64,000 nucleotides of DNA. Origin: Streptomyces sp. NBC_01551 (lineage in GTDB: Bacteria; Actinomycetota; Actinomycetes; Streptomycetales; Streptomycetaceae). The stretch's first letter is position 1. Each line of letters starts with the position of its first letter. The DNA is taken from the NCBI RefSeq assembly GCF_026339935.1, contig NZ_JAPEPX010000001.1, forward strand, positions 673,501-737,500, written 5' to 3'. This document shows, in pieces, positions 30,118-37,827 of the stretch. A program made the position numbers and the translations under genes. The notes below the pieces were generated by a model. The model was not told the origin of the DNA, made no database searches, and was given only the letters and a program-made list of their open reading frames with translations.

Positions 30118-30960
30118 TCAACCGATGTGGAAGGAGTCCCCGTAGACCTTCCAGTCGAGCGGGGTGTTGAGGTTCAGGTTGCCCTTCTTGAGGAAGACGC
30201 GCTGGGCGGTGTCGACACGGCTGGTGTCGCTGTGCGCCTCCTCCTGCTTCATCGCCCAGACGCGGGCGTCGAGGAAGGCGCCCAGCCAGGTGGTCTCGTT
30301 GCCGCCCTGGGCCGGGGGCTTGGCCTTGGACAGCGCCCGCTTGCGGATGTTGCGGAAGCTGGTGGAGTCGGTGCCGTCGCCGTGCATGACGATGGCGTCG
30401 TAGTAGATGAACTGGCCGAGCGTGCCGACCCCGTCCGACTTGCCCTGGTTGACGGCCGGGTTGAAGTAGACCCGGTCGCGCTCGTGGTCCTGGGCCTTCT
30501 TGAACTCGCTGTCCTGGGCCGCCTTCGCCCAGTCCTTGGTGAAGTTCGGGTCGAGGCCGGCGTGCGAGTCGCTGCCGTCGACCTTGCGCAGCGCCGGGAG
30601 GTACTTGGCGAGCACGTTGCCCGGCTTGACCTGGGTGTAGTACTCGACGAGGTCGAGCATGTCGCCGGTGCCGGAACAGAAGCCGATGATGCCGGCGGTG
30701 TAGCCGCGGCCGTCGTCTATGTCCTCGATGTACTTGTACTGCGCCTTCCAGTCCAGCGAGGAGTTCTCGGCGCTGGAGACGATCTGCATGGCGATCTCCT
30801 TCTTCGCCGGGTCGTCGAGCCCGACGGCGGCCGCCGCCGGGGCCACCGCCGTGGGTGCCGGGGCGGGAGCGGCCGTCGCGTGCGCCGCGATCGGGGCGGC
30901 GAGGAGCGCCGTCCCGAGCAGGGCGCCGAACGCCATCGTCTTGCGCTGAGGAGTGAACAC
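30118..30960 (-). CDS. csnA: Secreted chitosanase, glycoside hydrolase family 46
   Basis: 280-aa endo-chitosanase precursor. Residues 1-30 form a Sec-type signal peptide (basic start, hydrophobic ALLGTALLAAPIAAHA, AHA-T cleavage), followed by an Ala/Pro-rich spacer. The GH46 catalytic pair is visible: Glu65 in SSAENSSLDW and Asp83 in DIDDGRGYTAG (Glu22/Asp40 of the N174 enzyme), then IIGFCSGTGDMLDLVEYYT. It hydrolyses chitosan outside the cell. GTG 30960 has GGAGG 6 nt upstream. A palindrome 38 nt upstream of the start resembles the CsnR operator, so derepression by chitosan-derived oligosaccharides is likely. Confidence 0.95.
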   Translation of the reverse strand: MFTPQRKTMAFGALLGTALLAAPIAAHATAAPAPAPTAVAPAAAAVGLDDPAKKEIAMQIVSSAENSSLDWKAQYKYIEDIDDGRGYTAGIIGFCSGTGDMLDLVEYYTQVKPGNVLAKYLPALRKVDGSDSHAGLDPNFTKDWAKAAQDSEFKKAQDHERDRVYFNPAVNQGKSDGVGTLGQFIYYDAIVMHGDGTDSTSFRNIRKRALSKAKPPAQGGNETTWLGAFLDARVWAMKQEEAHSDTSRVDTAQRVFLKKGNLNLNTPLDWKVYGDSFHIG

Positions 30961-31351
30961 AGGGCCTCCATGCGGTAGTTGAGGCTTGCGATTCCGTTAG
31001 GAAACTTTCCTACCAGACATCCGGAGCGGGGAACACCCCTTGGACCGGGGCGGCCGGTTTGGATCATTGACCAGGCCGGGAGCGCGCCGCCGCCGCATTT
31101 TCCGTGTCCGAAACCAGTCGCCCGGAAGCCGCGCCGGTTGCTTGACTGACGGCACACTCCGAAGGCGAACCGGCACCGCGTTTGCGGCTCTCTCGCCCTG
31201 CCGGCCCCCGGAGCCGAGGGAGGTGTCCCCGCGCGCCGACAGCGGTGTTCTGCGCGCGGGGCCCTGGCATATGCGGCGATGGATCCGGCATCCTTACGCA
31301 TCTGCGGCCTGCTCTGGCCGCCTGAGCCCGCAAGCGAGGGTGGAGGCCCGG
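30961..31351. other. 390-bp divergent intergenic region
   Basis: Holds the csnA promoter and operator on one side and the leader of the methyltransferase gene on the other. Beyond the palindrome at 30998-31012 I see no further gene or structured element. Confidence 0.5.
30998..31012. promoter_or_regulatory. Candidate CsnR operator of the chitosanase gene
   Basis: TAGGAAA-C-TTTCCTA is a perfect 15-bp palindrome in the csnA upstream region. It closely resembles the palindromic operator (GAAA/TTTC core) described upstream of chitosanase genes in other Streptomyces and bound by the ROK-family repressor CsnR. No csnR-like gene is in the window. Confidence 0.7.
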
Positions 31352-32773
31352 ATGGCCGTAGTCGTGATCGGTGACCCCGCATCGACCCCGGGCGCCGCCG
31401 GGGACTCCGCCGGCGCCGGGCTCCCCGCCGAGGTGGTGGCCGTGTTCGAGGCCGCCGGGCTACGGACGCATCTGTGCCGGCCCGGCGACGGGGATCCCCT
31501 TCCGGCCACGCTCACCGGCGCCGACGCGCTCGTCGTGACCGCCGCTGCGCCCGAGGCGTTGCCGCTGCTGCGCGCGGCCCTGACCGCCGAGGTCCCGGTA
31601 CTGGCCCTGGGCGAAGGGGCACCGCTGCTGGACCGGGCCGCAACGGACTCGCCTCCCACCCTCCCCGCACCCCCGCCCACCGCCCCCCTGCCCGCCCCTG
31701 CACCCGTGGCGCACCCCGGCCCGCTACCCGGGGCCGGATCCGAGGCCGGGTCCGGAGCCGGGGATACGGCTAGGGCGGGGGCCGGTGCTGAGGCCGGGTC
31801 CGGGTCCGGGGCTAGGGCTAGGGCTGAGGCCAGGACCAAGGCCGGGGCCGGGACGGAGGCCGGGACCGGGACCGGGGTTGAGGTCCGGGCTGGGGCCGGG
31901 GCAGGGACTGGGGCTGGGGCCGGATCAGGGCCGGGACCGGGGCCGGTGCTGGCTCCCGGCCCGGGGGCGGACCCGGGCCCGGGGTGGGGGACACCGTCGG
32001 GCAGCGGCAGCGGCGGCGTCCGGCGGGTCGGCGGGAGCGCTTGGGCGGTGCCGAGCCCGCTCGGGGACCCGGACATCGCCCCGGTGCTCCGCCACTTCGC
32101 CGCGCTCACCGCCGCCCGGGCCGAACACACCGCCACCCGTGCCTTCTTCACCCCGCGCGCCGAGGCCTGGGAGGAGCGGTTCGCCTACCAGACCCCTGCC
32201 TACGAGGCCGCCGTGGCCCGGATGCGGCTGCGGCCCGGCCAGACCGTGCTGGACCTGGGCTGCGGCAGCGGCCGGGCGCTGCCGGCGCTGCGTGCGGGGG
32301 TCGGGGCGGCCGGCACGGTGCTCGGCGTGGACCTGACCCCGGCCATGCTCGCGGCCGCCGCCCGCGCGGGCCGGCGCGGCCCGGCCGGGCTGCTGGTGGC
32401 CGACTGCGGCCGGCTCCCGCTGCCGACGGGCACGGTGCACGGGATCTTCGCCGCCGGTCTGCTCGACCATCTCCCGCAGCCGCGCACCGCGTTGACCGAG
32501 TGGGCCCGCGTATCGGCCCCGGGCGCGGAGCTGCTGCTGTTCCACCCGTCGGGCCGTGCCGAACGGGCCGCCCGGCACGGCCGCGCCGTCAGCCCCGACG
32601 ACCCGCTCGCCGAGCCGAACCTCCGCCCTGCGCTGCACGCGACGGGCTGGCGGCTGGCCGAGTACGAGGACGCCGGCACCCACTTCGTGGCCCGGGCGCG
32701 CAGGTCCGCGCCCACGCCCACGCCCACGTCCGCCTCCGCGTCCGCGCCCACGTCCGCGTCCGCGTCCACCTAG
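31352..32773 (+). CDS. SAM-dependent methyltransferase fused to a response-regulator-like N-domain through a Gly/Ala-rich linker
   Basis: 473 aa. Residues 1-95 form a flavodoxin/amidotransferase-like half domain (MAVVVIGD…VTAAAPEALPLLRAALTAEV). Residues about 100-215 are low complexity: first Pro-rich, then more than 80 residues of Gly/Ala with scattered Thr, Arg and Glu. The class I methyltransferase begins near 270, with VLDLGCGSGRALPALRAGVG (motif I) and LLVADCGRLPLPTGTVHGIF. The tail is a Pro/Thr/Ser/Ala repeat. Start ATG 31352 has GGAGG 5 nt upstream; the longer upstream frame lacks support. The substrate is unknown. Confidence 0.78.
   Translation: MAVVVIGDPASTPGAAGDSAGAGLPAEVVAVFEAAGLRTHLCRPGDGDPLPATLTGADALVVTAAAPEALPLLRAALTAEVPVLALGEGAPLLDRAATDSPPTLPAPPPTAPLPAPAPVAHPGPLPGAGSEAGSGAGDTARAGAGAEAGSGSGARARAEARTKAGAGTEAGTGTGVEVRAGAGAGTGAGAGSGPGPGPVLAPGPGADPGPGWGTPSGSGSGGVRRVGGSAWAVPSPLGDPDIAPVLRHFAALTAARAEHTATRAFFTPRAEAWEERFAYQTPAYEAAVARMRLRPGQTVLDLGCGSGRALPALRAGVGAAGTVLGVDLTPAMLAAAARAGRRGPAGLLVADCGRLPLPTGTVHGIFAAGLLDHLPQPRTALTEWARVSAPGAELLLFHPSGRAERAARHGRAVSPDDPLAEPNLRPALHATGWRLAEYEDAGTHFVARARRSAPTPTPTSASASAPTSASAST
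31730..31986. repeat. Hexamer-based low-complexity DNA inside the methyltransferase gene
   Basis: Imperfect 6- and 12-bp units built from GGGGCC, GGGGCT and GGGACC/GGGGCTGA repeat for about 250 bp. They stay in frame as Gly-Ala/Gly-Thr codons and should be unstable in length. Confidence 0.8.
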
Positions 32774-32810
32774 GGGTGGCCATCGCGGACGCGCCCAGGC
32801 CCCCTGGGGC

Positions 32811-32891
32811 CTGTCGTCACAGTGGCGCCAGTCAGGCCCGCGGCGAGGCGCGACGCCGGACGCCGCCGGCCAAGCGCCACTTTGACGACAG
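32811..32891. repeat. 81-bp element bounded by 17-bp inverted repeats
   Basis: CTGTCGTCACAGTGGCG (32811-32827) is the inverse of CGCCACTTTGACGACAG (32875-32891) with one mismatch; flanking GGGG/CCCC extend it further. It fills the gap between the convergent methyltransferase and corA genes. It could be a MITE-like mobile repeat or a large bidirectional terminator. Confidence 0.65.
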
Positions 32892-32895
32892 ACCC

Positions 32896-33984
32896 CTAGA
32901 GCCAGCCGTTGCGCCGGAAGCCCCGGTGGATGGCGAAGCAGGCGATGGCCATGACGCCGAGGACGGCCGGGTATCCGTAGGTCCAGTGCAGTTCGGGCAT
33001 GTGGTCGAAGTTCATGCCGTAGACCCCGCAGACCATCGTCGGCACGGCGACGATCGCCGCCCACGCCGTGATCTTGCGCATGTCCTCGTTCTGGGCGACG
33101 GTCACCTGCGCGAGGTGTGCCTGCAGGATCGAGTCGAGCAGCGCGTCGTAGGAGCCGATCTGCTCCGTGGCGCGGGTCAGGTGGTCCGAGACGTCGCGGA
33201 AGTACGTACGGATCTCCGGCGGGATGACCGGTATCGGCTGCGTGGCGAGCACCTGGAGCGGCCGGGCCAGCGGGGCCACCGCGCGGCGCAGCTCCAGGAG
33301 TTCGCGCTTGAGCTGGTAGATCCGGCCCGCGTCGCCGCGGCCGCCGTACTCGCTGAACACGGCGGTCTCCACGGCGTCTATGTCGTTCTGCACGGCGTCC
33401 GTGACGGCCACGTAGTCGTCGACGACGTGGTCCGCCATCGCGTGCAGCACGGCGGCCGGCCCCTTGGTCAGCTGCTCCGGCGAGGCTTCGAGTTCCTCGC
33501 GGACCGGGCCGAGGGTGCCCCGGCCGCCGTGCCGGATCGTGATGACGAAGTCCTCGCCGGTGAACGCCATCAGCTCGCCGGTCTCCACCACCTCGCTGGT
33601 CGCCGTCAGCTCCTCGTGCTCGACGTAGCGGACGGTCTTGAACACGGCGAACAGGGTGTCGTCGTAGCGCTCCACCTTGGGGCGCTGGTGCGCGTTGACC
33701 GCGTCCTCGACGGCGAGCGGGTGCAGGCCGAACAACGAGGCGAGCCCGGCGATCTCCTCCTGCGAGGGCTCGTGGAGGCCGATCCAGACGAACCCCTCGC
33801 CCGTCTTGCGGACCCGCCGCAGCGCCTCCTCGACCTCGGCGCAGCCGTCTTGCCGTACACCCTCGTGGTAGACCACGCAGTTGACGACCGCGCTGCCGAG
33901 CGGGGAGCGGGCCGGGTGGCTGAGGTCGACGGCCCGCCGGTAGCCGCGGCTCACCGCCCGGCGGAGATTGCTGAACATGGACAA
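32896..33984 (-). CDS. corA: CorA-family magnesium/cobalt transporter
   Basis: 362-aa Mg2+ channel. A long cytoplasmic alpha/beta and helical funnel (residues 1-300) ends in two membrane helices, with the selectivity motif YGMNFDHMPEL (GMN) between them and a basic C-terminus HRGFRRNGWL. The longest start is TTG 33984, 9 nt from AAGGG; ATG 33978 gives the same protein minus two residues but with wide ribosome-site spacing. It is convergent with the methyltransferase gene across the 81-bp inverted-repeat element. Confidence 0.93.
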   Translation of the reverse strand: MSMFSNLRRAVSRGYRRAVDLSHPARSPLGSAVVNCVVYHEGVRQDGCAEVEEALRRVRKTGEGFVWIGLHEPSQEEIAGLASLFGLHPLAVEDAVNAHQRPKVERYDDTLFAVFKTVRYVEHEELTATSEVVETGELMAFTGEDFVITIRHGGRGTLGPVREELEASPEQLTKGPAAVLHAMADHVVDDYVAVTDAVQNDIDAVETAVFSEYGGRGDAGRIYQLKRELLELRRAVAPLARPLQVLATQPIPVIPPEIRTYFRDVSDHLTRATEQIGSYDALLDSILQAHLAQVTVAQNEDMRKITAWAAIVAVPTMVCGVYGMNFDHMPELHWTYGYPAVLGVMAIACFAIHRGFRRNGWL

Positions 33985-34144
33985 CGCGGGATTCCCTTCG
34001 GCCGATCACCGGCCAGTCTGCCACCGCCGCCGATCCGCCCACGCCAGGCGGGGTGGCTCGCCCGCGTGTACGCCGGGCGGACGGGGCGACGCGGTGTGGC
34101 GGCAGGGCCGCGACCAGCCAGAGCGGCCGGCTCAGGCGGCCGGC

Positions 34145-34477
34145 TCAGGCGGCCGGCGGCTGCGCGTGACCGCGTCGCGTCCTGCGCTCCGCCCGGGCGG
34201 AGCGCAGGAAGAAAGCGACCCCGGCGCAGCCGAACAGCAGGGACACCAGCGTGCAGGCCATGACCACGCCGAACCCGGCGTCGAGGATCCGCGGTACGGC
34301 GCCGAACGGCGCGGGAAGCCAGAAGCTGATCAGCGCGAGCGCCATCGGGCGCGGCGCGGCGACCCGCGCCCGCAGCCAGGCGGGCGTGCGCCCGGCCAGA
34401 ACGAGCAGCGGCAAGGGCAGCAGAAGCAGCGTCGAGACCGCCAGCAAGGTGGCGTGTATCTGCGGGTTCCCGTTCAT
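34145..34477 (-). CDS. Small membrane protein of unknown function
   Basis: 110 aa with three hydrophobic segments (about 7-28, 43-62, 68-90) and a basic tail (RSARAERRTRRGH). No family recognised. ATG 34477 has GGAGGGG 6 nt upstream, supporting a real gene; the frame extends further upstream without a better start. Confidence 0.7.
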   Translation of the reverse strand: MNGNPQIHATLLAVSTLLLLPLPLLVLAGRTPAWLRARVAAPRPMALALISFWLPAPFGAVPRILDAGFGVVMACTLVSLLFGCAGVAFFLRSARAERRTRRGHAQPPAA

Positions 34478-34606
34478 CGATCCCCTCCGGTGTGGGGTCA
34501 GGCTAGCCCGCGTCACACCGGCGCTTTCATGCCGGGGCCCGGCAGTTTTCGGCCACCGGCCGCTGCCTGCCGACAGCCTGCCCGCTACGCGCGCGCAGCC
34601 CGCCCG

Positions 34607-35149
34607 CTACGCGCGCGCCGCGAGCGGGGCCGCTCCGAAGGACACGTCGAACCGGTCGCACCAGATGGTGACGCTGGTGAACTTCGACAGGTCCACTCCG
34701 GCCGGGATCTCGTAGTTCTGGTCGCCCTTGTTGCCCTTGAGCTTGCCCAGGCTGACGTACTGGCCGTCGTCGAAGACCCGCCAGCCGGCCACGCCCTCCT
34801 TGAACGGAGCGTCCGTCAGCCACACCCGCAGGTCGGGCCCGTTGCTGGTGTCGAGGTTCTCCAGGCGCAGGGTGTGCGAGCCGTCCGCGAGGCGGATCAC
34901 CTTCACGGTGCCGGAGGTGGTGTGCTCGTGGCTGATCAGCGCGCCCTCGGCCACGGTGCGCGGCTGCGCCGCCCCGGGCTTGGCGGACGCGGATGCCGAC
35001 GAGCCCGGCAGGGCCTCCTGGACGGTCGCGTTCTGCCACAGCTTCCACGGCTGGAACCAGAACATCCCGAGGCCCAGCACCACCACGCCCGCACCCAGCA
35101 GCGCCCACTTCCACCGGCCCAGTACCCGCGCCACGACGACCATCCCCAT
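34607..35149 (-). CDS. DM13-domain membrane-anchored protein
   Basis: 180 aa. One N-terminal membrane helix (about 13-32, WALLGAGVVVLGLGMFWFQP) is followed by an Ala/Ser spacer and a DM13 domain (about 65-172; ISHEHTTSGTVKVIRLADGS, LENLDTSNGPDLRVWL, a late VTIWCDRFDVSFG). DM13 domains are proposed to act in extracytoplasmic redox, with the conserved cysteine in WCDRF. Start ATG 35149 or the ATG two codons later. It stands alone; the partner is unknown. Confidence 0.85.
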   Translation of the reverse strand: MGMVVVARVLGRWKWALLGAGVVVLGLGMFWFQPWKLWQNATVQEALPGSSASASAKPGAAQPRTVAEGALISHEHTTSGTVKVIRLADGSHTLRLENLDTSNGPDLRVWLTDAPFKEGVAGWRVFDDGQYVSLGKLKGNKGDQNYEIPAGVDLSKFTSVTIWCDRFDVSFGAAPLAARA

Positions 35150-35267
35150 TCAGCTTCAGCGTGCTCGCACCGGCAGCGCCGGCGTCCTCCCCATCCAACC
35201 GCCCGCGGCCGCCCCGCCCTACCCCAAAGCTGATGACGAAACCCTTACGTCGCGGCGTTGCGCCACG

Positions 35268-35660
35268 TCAGGGCCGGTCGACAAAGACACTCGTCGACTT
35301 CACCCGCGCCGTCGCCCGCGCGCCCACCACCAACCCGAGCTCCTCGACCGCCTCGCGCGTCAGCAGCGACACGATGCGGTGCGGCCCGGCCTGGATCTCG
35401 ACCTGGGCATCGACCGTACCGAGCTTCACGGCGGTGACGATGCCGGGAAAGGCATTGCGCGCCGAGGTGTACGGGGCTTCCTCGCCGTCCCCGCCCTCCT
35501 GTGCGGCCTGTACGCAGAACGCGGCCAGGTCGGGCCCGTCGACCATCCGCCGCGTGCCCTCCCGGTGGGTGGGAAAGCGCTCCGCGTCAGCCCAGCGCCG
35601 GGCCGTGTCGACGCTGACGCCAAGCAGCCGCGCCGCCTGGCCGATCGTGTAGGACTCCAT
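35268..35660 (-). CDS. Molybdenum-pterin/molybdate-binding Mop protein with MerR-like HTH
   Basis: 130 aa. The N-terminus is an excisionase/MerR-type helix-turn-helix (YTIGQAARLLGVSVDTARRW, residues 4-23; a HREGTRRMVDGPDLA wing). The C-terminal TOBE/Mop domain (about 65-130; ARNAFPGIVTAVKLGTVDAQ then VEIQAGPHRIVSLLTREAVE) binds molybdate or tungstate. The pair resembles a short ModE, so a molybdate-responsive regulator is likely. No mod transport genes are adjacent; it is 39 nt from the LysR stop on the same strand. Confidence 0.88.
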   Translation of the reverse strand: MESYTIGQAARLLGVSVDTARRWADAERFPTHREGTRRMVDGPDLAAFCVQAAQEGGDGEEAPYTSARNAFPGIVTAVKLGTVDAQVEIQAGPHRIVSLLTREAVEELGLVVGARATARVKSTSVFVDRP

Positions 35661-35699
35661 ACCGGCAGCGTATCGCCCGCATGATCGGCAGCAGTCGGC

Positions 35700-36599
35700 C
35701 TACACCGCGAGGGCGGCCACCTGGAGGGCCTCGACGGCCGCCCTGATCGAGGGCCGGCGGTCGGCGTCCGCGCGCCAGACCACGTACACGTGGCGGCGCA
35801 CCGCGGCGCTCACCGGCAGCAGCCGGACCCCCGGCGGGACCGGGCCGCGCCCGAGCCGGGGCGTCACGCACACCCCGAGTCCGGCCTCGACGAACGCCAG
35901 CTGGGTGTGGTGCTCCTCGGCGATGTGCGCGATGCGCGGCTCGATGCCGGTGCCGCGCAGGGTGTACACCAGCCACTCGTGGCAGAACTGGCCCTCGTTC
36001 CAGGAGATCCACTCCTCGTCGGCGAACTCGGCGAGGGAGATCCGGTCGCGGCCGGCCAGCCGGTGACCGGCCGGCACCGCGATGTCGCAGGAGTCGTCGA
36101 GCAGGTGCGCCCGCGTGAGCTCCGCCGGCACCGGCATCCGCTTGTTGTGCCAGTCGATGGCCAGGGCCAGGTCGAGGTCACCGCGGACGACGGCCGCCAT
36201 GCTCTCCTCCGGCTCCTGCTCCCGTACGCGGGTCCGCAGCTCGGGGTGCGCGGCGCGCAGTGCGGTGAGCGCCCCGGGCAGCAGCCCGCGCATGGCGGTC
36301 GGGAACGCCCCGACCCGCAACTCGCCGACGGCACAACCCCGTTGGGCCTCGACATCGGCCTGGGCCAGCTCCACCTGGGAGATGATCCGGGCCGCGTGAT
36401 CGGCGAGGAGGCGCCCGGCGTCGGTGAGGCGCACGCCGCGCCCGTTCTTGGCGAGCAGCGGCTGGCCGATCTCCCGCTCCAGCTTGGCCATCTGCTGGGA
36501 CACGGCGGAGGTGGTGACGTGGAGTCCTTCCGCCGCGCCGCTGACCGAGCCGTGGCGGGCGAGGGCGTCGAGGGTGCGGAGCCGCTCCAGGTTCAACAT
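35700..36599 (-). CDS. LysR-family regulator divergent from an EamA exporter
   Basis: 299-aa LysR protein of the ArgP/IciA-like group: helix-turn-helix at residues 2-60 (GSVSGAAEGLHVTTSAVSQQ), then the two-lobe effector domain (ELRVGAFPTAMRGLLPGALT to the C-terminus). ATG 36599 is 74 nt from the divergent transporter start at 36674, and the gap contains CTTC-N5-GAAG (36619-36631), a possible half of its operator. It probably controls the exporter. Confidence 0.9.
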   Translation of the reverse strand: MLNLERLRTLDALARHGSVSGAAEGLHVTTSAVSQQMAKLEREIGQPLLAKNGRGVRLTDAGRLLADHAARIISQVELAQADVEAQRGCAVGELRVGAFPTAMRGLLPGALTALRAAHPELRTRVREQEPEESMAAVVRGDLDLALAIDWHNKRMPVPAELTRAHLLDDSCDIAVPAGHRLAGRDRISLAEFADEEWISWNEGQFCHEWLVYTLRGTGIEPRIAHIAEEHHTQLAFVEAGLGVCVTPRLGRGPVPPGVRLLPVSAAVRRHVYVVWRADADRRPSIRAAVEALQVAALAV

Positions 36600-36673
36600 G
36601 TAAGCGATGCTACGCCTTCTTCACCATGAAGTCTCGCTTGTTCTACGAGGTTGAACACCGCAGAGTTGACCGC

Positions 36674-37750
36674 ATGAGCGCACCCGCCACCCCTCGCAGA
36701 ACCCTCGCCCCACTGACCTCCCCGGCCTCCCCGACGACGACGCGTACCTCCCGGACGACGACGCGCCTGGACTGGCGGCTGCGCTTCGCGTTCCTCTCGG
36801 TGATCTGGGGCTTCAGTTTCCTGCTGATCAAGGTGGGTACGGAGGCCTACGCGCCGTTCCAGGTCGCCCTCGGCCGGGTCTTCTTCGGCGCGCTCGCCCT
36901 GCTGACCGTGCTCCTGTTCCGCCGCGAGCGCCTGCCGCGCGGCCGCCGCACCTGGGCGCACCTGACGGTGGCGGCGCTGCTCCTGAACACCGCCCCGTTC
37001 TCGCTGTTCGCGTACGCGGAGCTGAGCATCCCGTCGAGCCTGGCGGGCATCTGCAACGCGACCTCGCCGCTGTGGGGCATGGCGCTCTCGCTGGTGGCGC
37101 TGTCCGAGGACCGTCCGACGCGGCGCCGCTTCGCGGGCCTGGGCCTGGGTTTCCTCGGCGTGCTGACGGTGCTCGGCGCGTGGCAGGGCTTCTCCGGCGT
37201 GGACGCCAAGGGCACGGCGCTCGCACTGCTGGCCTCGCTCTGCTACCCGATCGGCTGGATCTACGTCCGCCGCACGCTGGCGTCGACCCCGGGCTCACCG
37301 GTGGCCCTGACCGGCGCCCAGCTCCTGATCTCGACACTCCAACTGCTCCTGGTCAGCTCCCTCTTCACCTCGGCCCCGACCTCGTTCCCGCTGTGGCCCA
37401 CCCTCTCCGTGATCGCCCTGGGCGCACTGGGCACGGGCATGGCGCTCCAGATGCAGTACGGCCTGGTGACCGAAGTCGGCCCGACGACGGCCCAGATGGT
37501 CACGTACTTCATCCCGGTGATCGCCACCACGGCAGGCGTGGCCCTGCTGGGCGAGCAACTCCACTGGAACACCCCGGTGGGCGCCGCCATCGTCCTGGCA
37601 GGCGCGGCCCTGACCCAAGCCCGCCGATCCAGCCCCGGGGCCAAGCCCAGCGCCCCCGGGGCCAAGCCCAGCGCCCCCGAGGCCCAATCCAGCCCCGCCG
37701 GGAGCACATCCAGCTCCGCCGAGAGCAAATCCAGCCCCGCCGGCGTTTGA
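36674..37750 (+). CDS. EamA/DMT-family transporter with repeat-derived C-terminus
   Basis: 358-aa drug/metabolite transporter: ten hydrophobic helices in two EamA repeats (about 40-175 and 185-312; FAFLSVIWGFSFLLIKVGTE opens the first, LLGEQLHWNTPVGAAIVLAG closes the second). Likely an amino acid or metabolite exporter controlled by the divergent LysR. ATG 36674 is chosen; the longer frame from 36626 runs through the promoter region with poor codon bias. The last about 45 residues (SSPGAKPSAPGAKPSAPEAQ onward) come from a tandem repeat that merges into an intergenic repeat carrying the stop codon. Confidence 0.88.
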   Translation: MSAPATPRRTLAPLTSPASPTTTRTSRTTTRLDWRLRFAFLSVIWGFSFLLIKVGTEAYAPFQVALGRVFFGALALLTVLLFRRERLPRGRRTWAHLTVAALLLNTAPFSLFAYAELSIPSSLAGICNATSPLWGMALSLVALSEDRPTRRRFAGLGLGFLGVLTVLGAWQGFSGVDAKGTALALLASLCYPIGWIYVRRTLASTPGSPVALTGAQLLISTLQLLLVSSLFTSAPTSFPLWPTLSVIALGALGTGMALQMQYGLVTEVGPTTAQMVTYFIPVIATTAGVALLGEQLHWNTPVGAAIVLAGAALTQARRSSPGAKPSAPGAKPSAPEAQSSPAGSTSSSAESKSSPAGV

Positions 37751-37800
37751 GGCGCGGAGGCTCGGGCGCGGAGCCCCCGACAACGGCGCCGCACCGGCAC
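37627..37800. repeat. Tandem repeat and Streptomyces intergenic repeat at the eamA 3' end
   Basis: Units of about 21 bp (CAGCCCCGGGGCCAAGCC / CAGCGCCCCCGGGGCCAAGC) lead into ATCCAGCCCCGCCGG units and then CCGGCGTTTGAGGCGCGGAG, a sequence I recognise as common between Streptomyces genes. The TGA stop lies in GTTTGAGG. A small hairpin GGCTC-N7-GAGCC follows (37759-37775). Confidence 0.7.
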
Positions 37801-37827
37801 ACCTCACCACCGGGGGCGGGAGGGGGT

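Noticed and set aside
31730..31986. Possible origin or recombination hot spot because of dense repeats
   Set aside because: The repeats are hexamer-based and remain in frame as Gly/Ala codons within a gene with a clear start and a methyltransferase domain downstream.
36626..36673. Longer start for the EamA gene
   Set aside because: The added residues come from the AT-richer promoter/operator gap and lack codon bias; ATG 36674 is better.
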